Assembly (NCBI GenBank): GCA_010279815.1
Contig: QEOQ01000353.1
Span: 544,121 to 561,788 of the forward strand
Length of the DNA stretch: 17,668 bases
Direction of reading: 5' to 3'
Source: Brachionus plicatilis
Lineage: Eukaryota > Rotifera > Eurotatoria > Ploima > Brachionidae
Part shown: positions 1 through 11,500 of the stretch, in pieces
Position numbering within the stretch: the stretch's first letter is position 1
Layout of the letters: every line of letters starts with the position of its first letter
The notes under the pieces: model-generated
Seen by the model: the letters and a program-made list of their open reading frames with translations, nothing else
Databases searched by the model: none
What the model was told of the DNA's origin: nothing
Translations under genes and position numbers: made by a program

Positions 1-1018
1 AATAAATAAAATAATAAATTTTTATATTAAAAATTTTATTATCATTAAAATATTTAGTTCGTATCTTGATCTAATTGCGTTTTTTTCTTGTTAATTTTTT
101 TAAAAAAATTATCAAAATTTTTATCTTTAAGTTGGCTAAAACAGCAAAAGCTGGGACTTTTCAAAAAAAATATTTAAATTCAATTTTTTTTAAGGTGCCT
201 TAAATCATAAACCTCAGGTGTATTAGAAAATTATTAAAAGTTTTAGTTGATTATACAATGGATAGGCTGTTATTGGAATAAAATTTTTCATAAATATTTA
301 CATGAGATCATTCAAAAACTTTTGAATTTTGACCAAAAAAAATTTTGATCGTGTTTTAAATAAAAAAAATTAAAAGAATGTACAATAAATTATAAAACCT
401 AAAATATTTGATTTAACAAATTTTGATTTTTTAGTTCCAGAAATTAAAAACTTAGGTATTATCTGAATTTCTAATTTTTGACTTGAAATTCGTAAACTAG
501 TTGCTTTGAAACCCAAAATTTCATTTATTTTGGCCCTAAAAAAAAATTTTGTACCCAGGGATCTAAAAATTGCCCTTTAAAAAGTTCTTTCAGACCCAGG
601 TATTCAATGAAAATTTAAATATTTTTTGAATCGTTTATATTCTAAAAAGCGTATAAAATTTTCTAAACTCTGGTGTATAAATTTTATAAAAAAAGGGTCT
701 GTCAATTTTTTCTTTTTGAAAAAACAGCTAAAAACAACGCTTTTTTCACTTGAATCGTATTTAGTCGCAGGGATCACTTGAGACCAAAGTTTTTTTTTCA
801 AAAGAAACTAGACAAAATTCTGGACAAATCAATTGTATTACTTTTTTTAAATTTTAGCTTTATTTTATATAAATAAAGTCTCAAAAGTAAATAATCTCAA
901 GGCAATAGAGCTCAAGCTCAAATCTTTTAAAATTATTAATAAACTATTAAATAATTTCATTATTTTGAATTTTACCAAATTTAACATCGTTTAAGCGACA
1001 AATTAGCATTTTAGGTAG
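1..1018. other. A/T-rich noncoding stretch
   Basis: I see no gene. A repeated ACCCAGG(G/T)AT motif occurs at about 552 and 596. A 65-codon minus-strand open frame (604-801) has no recognisable features. Confidence 0.5.
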
Positions 1019-1750
1019 TATTACGTAATTTTATAATATTACGCTTAAAAATACGTAAATCGAAAAATGTCAAAAAAGTTGATTTAAAAATTCGTCTTTT
1101 TTTTGGGATTTTTTTTTAAAATTAAAAATTTTACTTAAAAAGTTGAGTTTTTACGGTAAAAAAAGTAAAAAATTATTTTCTTACTTAATACATTTTTAGT
1201 ATCATTATCCTGATGTAATTTTAATAAAAGATCATAAAAACAAAAAAAATCCAATAGATAAAATAACTTTTAGCATCTAAAAATATTAAATTTTCTATAA
1301 AGAATAATTACTGCAGATACATACGTAATTTTAGCCCGAAAGTATCATAGCTTGCTTTTTTCTACTAATACTCCTATTTTTTACATTTAGTTAAAGTCTT
1401 TTTTTTTTTATTAAATGGAGAAGATGTTAATTAGAGAAGTTATTAAGAGCATTGAAAATATTAATTTACTAGACAAATAATTAATATTCAAAATCAAAAA
1501 GCTTTTATTTATTAATCTTTAAAAGAAATTAAAATTTGAGAAAATAATTATTTAAAAACACATTCTTTTACATATATTTCTATTTTTTAACTTTTATTTT
1601 TAATTTTTAATTTTTTTTAAATTACATGCTAATTTTTTTTTGAAAAAAAGACGAATTCAAACAAAAATCATTTTTTTTTAATCAATTTTCGATTTACGCA
1701 TTTTTACGCCATTTAGCGTAAATTAACGAAATGTGGCATAAAATTACAGT
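1019..1750. repeat. Degenerate inverted repeat, possible old transposon
   Basis: The left segment (TACGTAATTTTATAATATTACGC, then ACGTAAATCGAAAAATG and ATTCGTCTTTTTTTT, about 1019-1105) is matched in reverse complement by 1650-1750 (AAAAAAAGACGAATTC, CAATTTTCGATTTACGC, TAGCGTAAATTAACG). I see no clean TSD or coding capacity between the arms. Confidence 0.45.
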
Positions 1751-1820
1751 GAAAATTCAGATTATGGCACCTTTGTTTTTTAGATATATAGTTTTAATTT
1801 ATTAACTAAAAAAAATTAAA

Positions 1821-2027
1821 TTAATGTGATGCTAATTGGTTAGTAGTTCTTGCTGCAATATGAACCAAACAACTAGAATGTCTGAGACCATCAATGGTTC
1901 TGTAGCAGCCATTATCATTGAGTTTATCTAAAGCCGCCTTAAAGCTTCCAGCTGACTTTGATATTACTTAATTATCAGGCCACCTGTTTCATTATGGAAC
2001 CACTCTTTTAAAAAGAAAACAGAATTT
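1821..2027 (-). pseudogene. Decayed LINE (non-LTR retrotransposon) reverse transcriptase C-terminus
   Basis: On the minus strand one frame reads KFCFLFKRVVP, two stops, NRWPDN, one stop, then VISKSAGSFKAALDKLNDNG and GLRHSSCLVHIAARTTN before a terminal TAA. The pattern F..RVV..WN.LPD.VV...S...FK..LD is the well-known end of jockey/CR1/RTE-type ORF2 proteins (family knowledge). Three internal stops show it is dead, and the upstream RT domain is not recognisable. It is the last ~65 codons only. Confidence 0.6.
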
Positions 2028-2269
2028 TTGTTAGTTAAAAAAGTATGCAAAATTCAAGCCAAAGGGCAATCACTCCATTAATATGTGATATTTGATCAAA
2101 GTGGCAATGCTCAACTCTAAGTAGATACTAAAACTAGTTATGAAAAATGATAAAAGCAAAGATACAATTTAATAAGCATTCAAACAAATTTGATTAAATT
2201 AAGATCTTTAGAGATTAGAAAAAATTTTATATGAGACTCCAAAGTCTAGTGCCGAGGCTCATGAAGTGG

Positions 2270-2478
2270 GCAAAATTTAAAAAATTTTTGTTTTTTAAAT
2301 TTTCATATTTTTATATTTGTTAAAAGTCTTTGTGCAATATTTCAGGAAATTTTTTAAATACCCTACTTATGAAAATCTTAAACAAAAATTTTCTGAAATA
2401 TAACACAAAAACTATTTACAAATATAAAAATGTGAAAATGTAAAAATGTAAAAATGAAAAATTATTTACACTTTGCCA
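2270..2478. mobile_element. ~209-bp MITE with 8-bp TSD
   Basis: Imperfect inverted repeat: ends GGCAAAATTT... and ...TTTGCCA, and inner arms CATATTTTTATATTTGT against ACAAATATAAAAATGTG. It is flanked by ATGAAGTG at 2262-2269 and 2479-2486. The interior is divergent and A/T-rich, so it is older than the intron elements. Confidence 0.72.
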
Positions 2479-2486
2479 ATGAAGTG

Positions 2487-3862
2487 AGGGAAAATGTGAT
2501 ATTGATAGTTCAAGATTTGGTCAATTATGTAAATCAAAAGGAGTTGAAAAAAAATGCGAAAGTGATTGGCATCTAAAATTTATTTTTTCTCTATTATTAA
2601 AAAAAAATTTTACAATTTAAATTTTGATCTTTTGATCTTGATCTCAAATTTCAATTTGCCAATATTTTTGAATTTAATTTAATTTATTTAAAATAGCAAC
2701 AGCTGTTTTAGTCACAATCTAAAATTACATATTAGCTAATTTCAAAAAAGAGATTCAATAAGCTAAACAATGTTATTCGATTTATTTTTATTTTTTTTTA
2801 AATAAATAAAGTAATAAATTTTAGTTCACAATTTAAACTGATTCAATGGTTAACTTTTTGATATCACTTTGGATTTCAATAAAACATTTACAATCAAACT
2901 TCCTGTTTTTATTTAGTTTCCAGCGTTAAAGTAAAATTCCCGCGAGTTTTTTTACAGGTGAATCTTAAATGAGTCACGAACCATTTTATAAAAAATCGAC
3001 GATGAAAATTATTTTTTTAGATCATTTATTAATTAAATAATTATTTTATGAAATTAATAAATGAAATTTTTTGATTTTTCAAATAATTTTCAGGATAATA
3101 AAAAGTGCATAATATATTTCAATAAAATTTTTTTTTAGCTTTTTATCAATTAATTTATATTTTAATAATTACAATTAAAAATTTATCTACAAGTTTGATT
3201 TAAGATGAGCATCAATGCACATTTTTCTCAATAGAAAGACATAAATTTTTGATTCTCTGAATTAGTTATTAATTTAAAACTTACTTAATAGTACTATATC
3301 AAAGTAGATTGCTTGCAATCTAATTAGATAAATAGCATTATTTGTTAAGAACAGATACACTAGATTACCAGATACCCTGAGAAAATTAAAATTGAAGAAT
3401 TTTAGATTTTAAGACTCAAATAAAAATTTAAACACATTTTTTTTACTTTTTAAAATGTAACTTGAAGTAACTTTTTCTTCGTGCCTTTTCAGAATGATGA
3501 AAATATAAAATTTTTCATGATTGTCATCGTTTTTAGTTTGACTGGATTCAATTTCTCCATTGACATTCAACATCTGGTTTGCATCAAATTTGATCAATTT
3601 TTGTTCATTAAATTTGATGTAGATATGATGACAAAATACAAAGCTATTAAATTTTGAAGTTTATCTGAGGATTATCAGTTAGGACAAATTAATCGATGAA
3701 AATTTGAAGTGAAGTTAAAGAATAAAATTTTTAATTTTTGTCATTGAAATTTTTGTATACTACTAAAACTTCTTTTTTTTAAAATTAATTAATGTTAATT
3801 AAAAGTATAATTAATAAAATAACTAATTATGAATTATTGCTTCAATAAAATATGTTTTTTAG
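2487..3862. other. A/T-rich noncoding stretch
   Basis: No gene is supported. It holds a 62-codon minus-strand open frame (3409-3597) without known motifs, and a TTTACAGGTGAA motif near 2952 that recurs in intron 2. Confidence 0.5.
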
Positions 3863-3995
3863 GTTGTGTAAATTACCAAAGTTGCTCAAAATTTGTTGGA
3901 AAATATACTGAATGTAAAAATAAATGTCTTGAATATATTTTTTTTTTGATTTGAGAAAAAATTTTGTCTTTTTTTAAGAAAAAATTTGAAATTAT

Positions 3996-4219
3996 GGCAT
4001 CTTGAAGCTAATGATCAATTCAAGAAATCATTTCAATTCAAAAAGTTTATCCTTAGATATTAAAAAAAATCTTTGATAATCTTTGATTCATTATCTCAAT
4101 CTTCATTTTAATATTTTATATGTAAAGCATGTTACATTACAATTATTTAAATTAAATCAAATATTTATTTTAATATCCAAAGATAAACTTTTTGAATTGA
4201 TCATCAACTTCAAGATGCC
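3996..4219. mobile_element. 224-bp MITE with GGCATCTTGAAG ends and 8-bp TSD
   Basis: The ends read GGCATCTTGAAG then ATGATCAATTCAA on the left, and the reverse complement TTGAATTGATCATCAACTTCAAGATGCC pattern on the right. It is flanked by the perfect 8-bp direct repeat GAAATTAT (3988-3995 and 4220-4227). It shares its terminal dozen bases with the 14547-14912 element but has a different interior, so it is a sibling subfamily moved by the same transposase (inference). Confidence 0.85.
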
Positions 4220-4289
4220 GAAATTATTTATAAAAAAAATTAGATAAAGTTAATTCGTATTACTGGTTCTTAAAAATTTTTACAGATCG

Positions 4290-4902
4290 ATTTAAAAACC
4301 TTCTACCCAACCCAAGGACGAAATGTAAATTGTTTAAATTTCTCACAAGCAAAGCTTGATTTGTTTCCATTACGAAAAAAAACGAGCTCCATAAATACTT
4401 GACCACATAGCTTTGAGAAGAACATTTTGGTAAAAAACACTTTTTGAATAAACAATATCGATAAAAGCTAATATATCTCCTTTTGTAAATGAAAGTTTAG
4501 GATCTACAGCTTTCTGGTAACGATTGGTACAATTCAATGTAAATTACAGTTAGGTCTCATTTATTTACGTGTAGCATAGCTTGTTGGTCTAACTTTCTCA
4601 TTAAAATTTATCTTTTTTCTAATCCTTGAGTCTTCTCTGTCATTCAATCTAACCCATATCATTCAATTTTTGAAGAATGAAGTATTTTCATTGTAAGTTT
4701 CTTCTTATTCAGATTATTCATTATCTGAGTCTGCATCTGAGTCATATTCAGTATTAAGTTGATTTGATGTTTACATTTCTTGTTCAAAATCATTATCAAA
4801 GTCATCATTTTCCTCATAATCATTAGAATTTTCATCAGAGACTTTTGATTAGGTACTATTCGCATTAAGAAGAAGTGCAAGAGCTTTTCATTGAGACATG
4901 GT
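4290..4902 (-). pseudogene. Decayed PiggyBac-like transposase N-terminal region
   Basis: The minus strand from ATG at 4902 reads MSQ-stop-KALALLLNANS, an acidic tract (SNDYEENDDFDNDFEQEM, DSDADSDNE), then FNEKVRPTSYATRK. After a frame change it continues DPKLSFTKGDILAFIDI, VLLKAMWSSIYGARFF and, after another shift, EKFKQFTFRPW. An acidic start followed by ...ILAFI...L..LWS..YG..FF...M...F...FRF is the layout of PiggyBac-type (DDE_Tnp_1_7) transposases. Several in-frame stops of all three kinds and at least two frameshifts make it a pseudogene. The catalytic half is not seen. The family call rests on short motifs. Confidence 0.5.
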
Positions 4903-7204
4903 TCAAAAAATTTTTATTTATTCCAAGAAAGAACTAGAGTTGGGAATTAAAAACATAATTAGCCATTCTTTGATTTATTACACAAAATAAAATACAATGT
5001 TTTTGGAGGGTCCAAAAAACCAATCTTCGGGTTTAACGTATTCTTTTTTTTTTTATGTATGAAAATATAAATATTTTTTAATCAAAATTAATTAATTATA
5101 ATATTTTTCTGATTTTAATTTTGATGGAAAAAAAAATTTGCAAAATTGCTTATATTAAGCAAAAGAAGTACCAAAAAGGTTCGAAATGTTATAAGTAAAA
5201 TTAAAATAATGATATTTAATAATTTAATTTAGTAATGTTATAAATAAGATTTTTATTTAATACAGTTTTATTAAAATCTGTATGCAGTAAACTATTGTGA
5301 TTTATAAAATAATTATTAATGTTTTTGGCTTACCTTACACTCTTTTAAGAAGAGAAGAAACTTCCATTAAAGATGCTTTAGAACAGTATTTAAAAACTAA
5401 AAAAAGTCATTAATTATTTAGCGCGGCTTTTAGAGTCACAGTTTTAATACACAATTAGATCTTAAAATTTTTTACATCTTTTTAATATTTTGACCTTTTT
5501 TAGGCTCATTATTTTTTGGTGAACCGAATTCTCCGATCCAGAAATATCTCTCGGACTAGCTTTTTTTTACAAAATATATATTTTGATATAAAAAAAGAAA
5601 GTTGATATAAATACAAAGCTTTTATTAAATAATTTTTACTTGAAAATTTCAATCTTTTAAATAACGAAAGATTTATTAATAGTTATACAAAATTTTAGCA
5701 ATAAAAGCTTAAATGATGTCATTTTATCATTGGGAAATTTTTGATCAAATTTTGACTGACTATGTTCAAAAAACATTCATTTAAATAGACTTGAAATTAT
5801 AAAATTTGCATAAATTTATTTTTTTATTCTTGCAGAATCTGCTGAACATAAAATATGTTACACCATATTTTTTATTTTTAAATCTTCTTAATAAATTTTA
5901 ATTATTAAGTTTTAATCATAAACTTCAATTGGCTGTCAGTTAAATTTAAATCATCTATTTTCCATTATGAAATAAAGAAAACTTTATTTTATTTTTATTA
6001 GTTTCTAGCGAAGAATATATTGTTTATTTTGTATGATAACTTTATCTAATTTTTTATAAATTGTCCCATGTTTGATCAAAAATTGAGATAAAAATTTTTA
6101 TCACTTTAAATACCAAAGGTCATCTTAGAAGTTCAAGTGTTAAAATTAAATAAAAATCTCTCAAGATCGCCAATTTCTATATCATGAGTTGTTGGAAAAA
6201 AAACTATCTGAGATAAAAAATAAATCCATCCTTAGTGTAAAATTAAAATTAGATTTTTTTTAATTAAATTGAGTCTCTTTAAGGATAAAAATAAGATTTT
6301 AACTATGTTCTAAATTTTGGACTTTTTCTTCAAGAATATTTAAATTTTATAAAAAAAAATCTGAAAATTTTTCGATTAATTAATTTGAATAAAATTTAGA
6401 AAAAGAACAGTTTTGAGTTCTTTGTTTAATAATTATCATTGATTTTTTTTTATTTTTTAGTAAGCAAATTTAATTAAAATTTTCCTAGGAAACAATTAAT
6501 TTGGTTAAAAGAACCAAAAATAAAAAAAATAGAATCAGGTAAAATATTCGAACTAGAAAATTTGAAAAGAGAAAAAAAAGAAGAAAAGAAAAAATTCAAA
6601 TTTTCAAAATTTTAAATGCCGTGTACTGATCAAGGATATGACTAATTTGGACTGGATTAAATTAATATTAAATTTATTTTTAATTATCGACTTTTTTTTA
6701 CTTAAAGTTAAGTTTTTTTAATTGACTAATTTAAAACGAGCTACCTAAGAAGTCTTCCTAGTAAGATTTTTTCGCAAGTTTATTTCAGTAGCTGATCATT
6801 ATTATCATTTTTATGTTAAGCTATTTTTATCATTATTCTAATTAAAAATAACCTAAGAAAAATTATTCAATTTCGTTTAAGATTTTAAATTAATTTTCTA
6901 AATTAAAAAAAAATTTAACATTTTACTCTTAAATTTTAAAAAATAGTTGAATTTTTATTTGAAAATTTATTTTTCTAATTTTTTAAAATTATTTTTTTTA
7001 AATTTAGGCTAGTTTATTTGGTCAAATTTTAATATCACACAAAAATGAAAATTTTACATATTTCGTCGACCAAAGTGCTACTATTTTTAGAAGAAATAAT
7101 TTTTTGGTCAAAAAAATTTTATAATTTTTAAAACTACCATATTTTAAGATAAATTTTGTGAGCTAAAATATTTGATTGCAGATAGATAGATGATTTTTTT
7201 CATA
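4903..7204. other. A/T-rich noncoding stretch
   Basis: No gene is supported. A 39-codon open stretch (5291-5413, plus) ending RREETSIKDALEQYLK then TKKSH-stop is the most protein-like piece, but it has no start codon and no recognisable family. A small hairpin (TTTGGTTAAAAGAACCAAAA) lies near 6500. Confidence 0.45.
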
Positions 7205-7212
7205 TAATTTAA

Positions 7213-7296
7213 CAGAGTTGTTTAAAATCACAAGTCAAAGTCAAAGACTTTTTTTTTTAGACTTAAGCTTTAATATGGGACTTTTAAACAACTCTT
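7213..7296. mobile_element. 84-bp member of the same hAT-type MITE family
   Basis: Ends CAGAGTTGTTTAAAA... and ...CTTTTAAACAACTCTT match the 12540-12823 element. Flanks TAATTTAA (7205-7212) and AAATTTAA (7297-7304) agree at 7 of 8 bases, consistent with a decayed TSD. It is much shorter, probably an internal deletion derivative. Confidence 0.7.
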
Positions 7297-7304
7297 AAAT
7301 TTAA

Positions 7305-8124
7305 TCAGTTAATTAATAATTTGACCAGTTGTTCTCAAAAACAAAGATAAATAAAACTATTGAATTTATTTTTTTTAAATAATTTAATCAAACTAAAAAA
7401 GACTAAAAAAGATTTTTTATTCGATTCAGTAGGTTTCTTTATTCTAAGAATGAAAGCTCAAAAATTTTGATGCAAAAATAACTTTTCATTTAAAATTAAC
7501 TTTTGATTCAAGAATTTTAACTATTCTTCAATTTACTATTTAAATGCAAAAATTCGTAGATTAATTTAGATTGATATATTTAGATAAGATATTTTAATAG
7601 CTGGAGTAATTGTTAGAGTTAATTCCAAATTTATTTTCTGGCTGTGATCAATTTAAATTAAATTTTTTTTTTTTATAAAAATAAAATGGCACATATGTTT
7701 AGCAAAACAGGCGTAACTTTGGCAAAACGAAAAAAAAATTTTCTGAATAATAGCGTATAATTCTTAACTATAATTAAATGAGTAACCAAAATCGAATTCA
7801 TATTATGCAAAAATAAAAAAACTGGGTGTAACTTTATTATAAAAATTGAAAAAAAATAAACATAAATCGAACTTTAATTTTTTTATGTTTCAAATAAAAT
7901 GTTAAGTTTTATTTTTTCTATTTAGTAAAAATTAAATTCTATTTTACAATTTAAATCTATTTTACTTTAGGACTTATAAACGCTGTTCATGCACCATGAT
8001 AAAAAGTTAACTTTGCGTTGGCTATTTTAATAATAAATTTCAAAAATTCTAGAAAAATAAAAAAAAGCATTGAATTATTTTATAAAGCCAGAATTGATAA
8101 ATGATCAATATATGGTAGAGAAAA
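7305..8124 (+). promoter_or_regulatory. Presumed upstream/promoter region of eEF2K
   Basis: The ~820 bp before the start codon are A/T-rich. TATAAA at 8081-8086 is 39 nt before the ATG and may be chance. A direct repeat of (C/G)GTAACTTT-like sequence occurs near 7712 and 7828 (CAGGCGTAACTTT and CTGGGTGTAACTTT). No defined promoter element can be asserted. Confidence 0.25.
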
Positions 8125-8543
8125 ATGACCGGACGCAAAGACTCTATAGATGATTTCATACTTCCTTTGATTGATGGAGAACTAAGCGGTTCTTATGTTG
8201 ACCAGGACAAGTTAATTTTGGTGCCCGATTCGGATAACGTGTTGTATCCAATCGGCATGGAAAACTTTCGCTCAAAACCCAGTCTTTCGCCAAAATCACC
8301 CAACAGTCAGCTGGACAAGCTAGAGATTCAGAAACGGGTCAAAGAACGCTGGCAGAACGCGGCCAAAAAGCTCAAGTTCATGAAGGACCCTTGGCACGAG
8401 TTCCACATCCAAGATTATCCTGTTGAGAGAGTCACAAGACATAGATACAATCCGGTGAAGAAAGAATGGCGCTTAGACGAGTGTGTTGTTCGCATGGAGC
8501 CCAAACAATTTGCCAATGGCGCCATGCGTTCTTGTTTCAGACT
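8125..8543 (+). CDS. EEF2K: eEF2K exon 1: N-terminus, calmodulin-binding segment, start of kinase domain
   Basis: Codes residues 1-139 plus two bases of codon 140. The acidic N-terminus (1-45) is followed by an SP-containing patch (SLSPKSP, 53-59), the calmodulin-binding-like helix around W76, then TRHRYNPV and GAMRSCFRL, which are hallmark positions of the eEF2K kinase N-lobe. The donor is CT|GTACGC at 8544. Reading through gives only L-Y-A-stop, whereas splicing to 8605 restores the family sequence FRLKKLSNF. There could be an untranslated upstream exon, but I cannot identify one. Confidence 0.93.
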
Positions 8544-11500
8544 GTACGCCTAAAGACACTTTTTTAAATTTTTTTTTTAAAATAATTAATTTTTTTTCCT
8601 TAAGCAAAAAGTTGTCTAACTTTTCTCACCACAAGTCTTGGGACCACGCTTCGAATTATGTAGCCAAATGCTACAAAGATAGTAGTATTGAACGAGAGAG
8701 GTATTTTGACGATGTAAGGCTGCAAATGGATGCCAAATTTTGGGTAATTAGAAAATTTTTTTTATTCACAAAAAAAAATTCATCAATTTAAAGAGAAAAT
8801 TTTTTTTTAACTTTTTATTTTTTTAAGGCTAAAATTAGCAAAATTCTATTTTTAGTCTTTTCAGGTGAAAAGACGTAGTTGTTAAATACTTAAAAAAAAG
8901 TCTAAATTTTTTAAAAAAATTTTTTTGAGGGCTGAATTCGAGATTGAAATTTTTTCTCAGTAAATCCATTCTTAAAATTGATATAATAAAAATTTTCCAT
9001 TTGGGTACAAATGCACCAGGAGGGTTTGAGTGATAAATCTAAATTGAAATTTAAGAGTTTTTTCATTTATTAAAGAAAATTGGGAAATTATTTTAATGAA
9101 TTTGATTTTTTTTATTTTTTTTTAATTTTAATAGATAAGATTCTTTTTGTGACCCGAAAGCTAATCTAGTTTATTTTTATCATTATGGTTATCTTTAATT
9201 CAAAATTAGTCATTTTTAATAAAAATAGAAGGGTTTTACGTGTTTTTTTTATGAGTCTTTAAATTTTATTTTAAATTTATAAGATTAATTGAGATAAAAA
9301 GTTGAGAGCATAGATAAAAATTAATATGGAAAAGTCAACAAAGATTGACTTTTTACAAAGCAAAAATTTGAAAAAAAATACATTTCCGTTTATATGTTTT
9401 TTGTTAGATGCAACAAATGTATATTTATCTTTTTATTTATTTTTACATAGCAAAAATAAATAATTACTATTGTTATTATTTATTTCATAAAAATTATGAC
9501 TGTCATGGCGATGTTAAATAATTAAAATATAATCAAATTTAGGCTTACTTTTTATTTTAATAATTTTGAAATAAAAAACTAAATAATTTGAAAAAAATGG
9601 ATTATTACATTTTTTTCAGAGAGTTTTTTTTGTAAATTAGGAAATTTACAAAAAAAATTATTGAATTAATTAGTTATATATTTAAAAAATCTTATTTGAA
9701 AATTTACAATAAAAATTTTGACCGAAAAATTTTGTCTATTTTTGATATCAAAAACTTGAAAAATATAATAACTAAAAATCCGAATAAAAAGAGATTTACA
9801 GATTTCTTTTGACTTTTAAAAGTTAAATCAAATAACAACCCAACAAAAATAAGACATCTTGAATTTTAGGATCATAAAAATCAGATTAAAAAGTTTTTTT
9901 ATTTTTTATTTATTTTCTGGTAATATCTAATAGCGCCCCAATTATTTCGATTAAATATTTAATGATAAATCTTTAGAAATATTTGATAATCAAACCCTCG
10001 ATTTTTTTTTACAGATAATATTTATTTTTTTTTCACTGAGGGGTTTTATAAAATCTCTCTGCAAAATGCTAAGTAATACAATAAACATGCTAAATATTAG
10101 ATTAGGCTCTGCAAAAACTCTGCAATTCTGTTTTTCACTATTTTTTTTCTTAGATATGGCAATTTAATTTTTTCTCTTTATTATACTTAATAAAAATTTT
10201 TTTTTCAAAATTAACTAATTTATTAATTTAATTATAAGTAAAAAATTTTTTTTTAAAAATATGAGTAAATTAATACAGGTGAAGTTAAATTTGTGACACA
10301 AATAGTTCTTGGTTCTTGCAAAAATAAACGAAACTTATAGTCGTGAAATAAAAAATATTGTTTATTTTCAAAATCTTTTAAATATAAAAATTATTTTTAT
10401 CATAATAAAATCGTTTTATGAGCTAGAATTTATTCCAAAAAGATAAAAGTAAATTTATACAGGTGAAAGTAAATTACTGATACAAAAAATTCTCAGTTAT
10501 TAATGGGAAAAAAAAGTATTAAACAAAAAATAATAAGAAAATTTTTTTTTTAAATAAATTCAAATCTTGGTAAAAAGATTTCGAACTGAATACAAAAAGT
10601 TTTTTATTAAAGAATAATTTATTTTAATTTTTTCATAATTAATTTAAATATTGCTTAGTTTTTAATAAAAATCTTGGCAAGAAAAACATTCAAATTATAA
10701 AAAATTTATATTTAAATTATTAAGCTTTTTATCTAAAAACAATTTTTGATCTTTTCAATTATTAATAAAAATTTTCAAAAGAAATAATAATTGTTTCGCA
10801 TTGACTCAGTCCTATGTGTCTGGTTCTTAAGTTCTGAGAAACTGAGTGTCCCTTTAAAATATCTATTTATCAAAAATGGTCAGCGTTTTTCACCTTTAAA
10901 ATTTTTTTTTCGCAAAAATTAATTAAAATTAGAAAAAAAAAATTTATTTATACATTGATAAAGCTTTTTATTAAAAAATAATTTTTTTTTTCACAAAAAT
11001 TAATTAAAATCTTGGTAAGAAAAAATTCATATTAAAAAAAATATATATTTACATTGATAAAGTTTTTTATTAAAAAATATTATTTTCTAAATAATTTAAA
11101 TATTTATTTAATTATTAATAAAAAATTTTTTAAAAAATTAAATAATTTTCAAAAAAAATAATTGTTTTGCATTGACTCAGTCCTTTATTAAAAAAAGTTT
11201 TTTATTAAAAAACATTTTTTTTTTTTTTAATAAAAATTAATTTTTAGTTAAAAATAAAAAAAAAATAAAATTTTAAATCGAAGGCTGAGGTGTACAACCG
11301 ACACAATGCTCCCAAAAAAGTTGACATCATGCAAATGTGTATACTGGAGTTTAAAGAGCGACCAGGCTCACCTCTCTATCACCTGGAGCACTACATCGAA
11401 GGAAATTACATCAAGTACAACTCGAACGCGGGCTTCGTCGAAGACTCGAGCATCCGCAACACGCCCAACGCATTCAGCCACTTCACCTTCGAGTTTTCCA

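Larger units (their letters stand above)
8744..11283 (+). other. eEF2K intron 2 (2540 nt), repeat-rich
   Basis: Separates ...DAKFW (exon 2) from AEVYNRH (exon 3). It has no coding potential that I can support. It contains a half-copy of the GGCATCTTGAAG-type MITE with a nested 123-bp repeat (9845-10127), a divergent direct repeat (about 10264/10447) and two copies of a 28-bp conserved block (10786 and 11157). The rest is A/T-rich sequence with long homopolymer runs. Confidence 0.9.

Noticed and set aside
604..801. 65-codon minus-strand open frame
   Set aside because: K/F-rich composition follows the base bias; no recognisable motif, no splice or repeat context.
3409..3597. 62-codon minus-strand open frame
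   Set aside because: Fairly balanced composition, but no family recognised, no conserved neighbour and no evidence of splicing; not enough to call a gene.
4290..4902. Alternative genetic code (reassigned stops) to explain stops in the transposase-like frame
   Set aside because: All three stop codons interrupt it along with frameshifts, whereas eEF2K and the FBXL4-like gene use standard code with normal TAG and TGA ends.
8081..8086. TATAAA box of eEF2K
   Set aside because: In sequence this A/T-rich the hexamer is expected by chance, and the implied leader would be only about a dozen bases.
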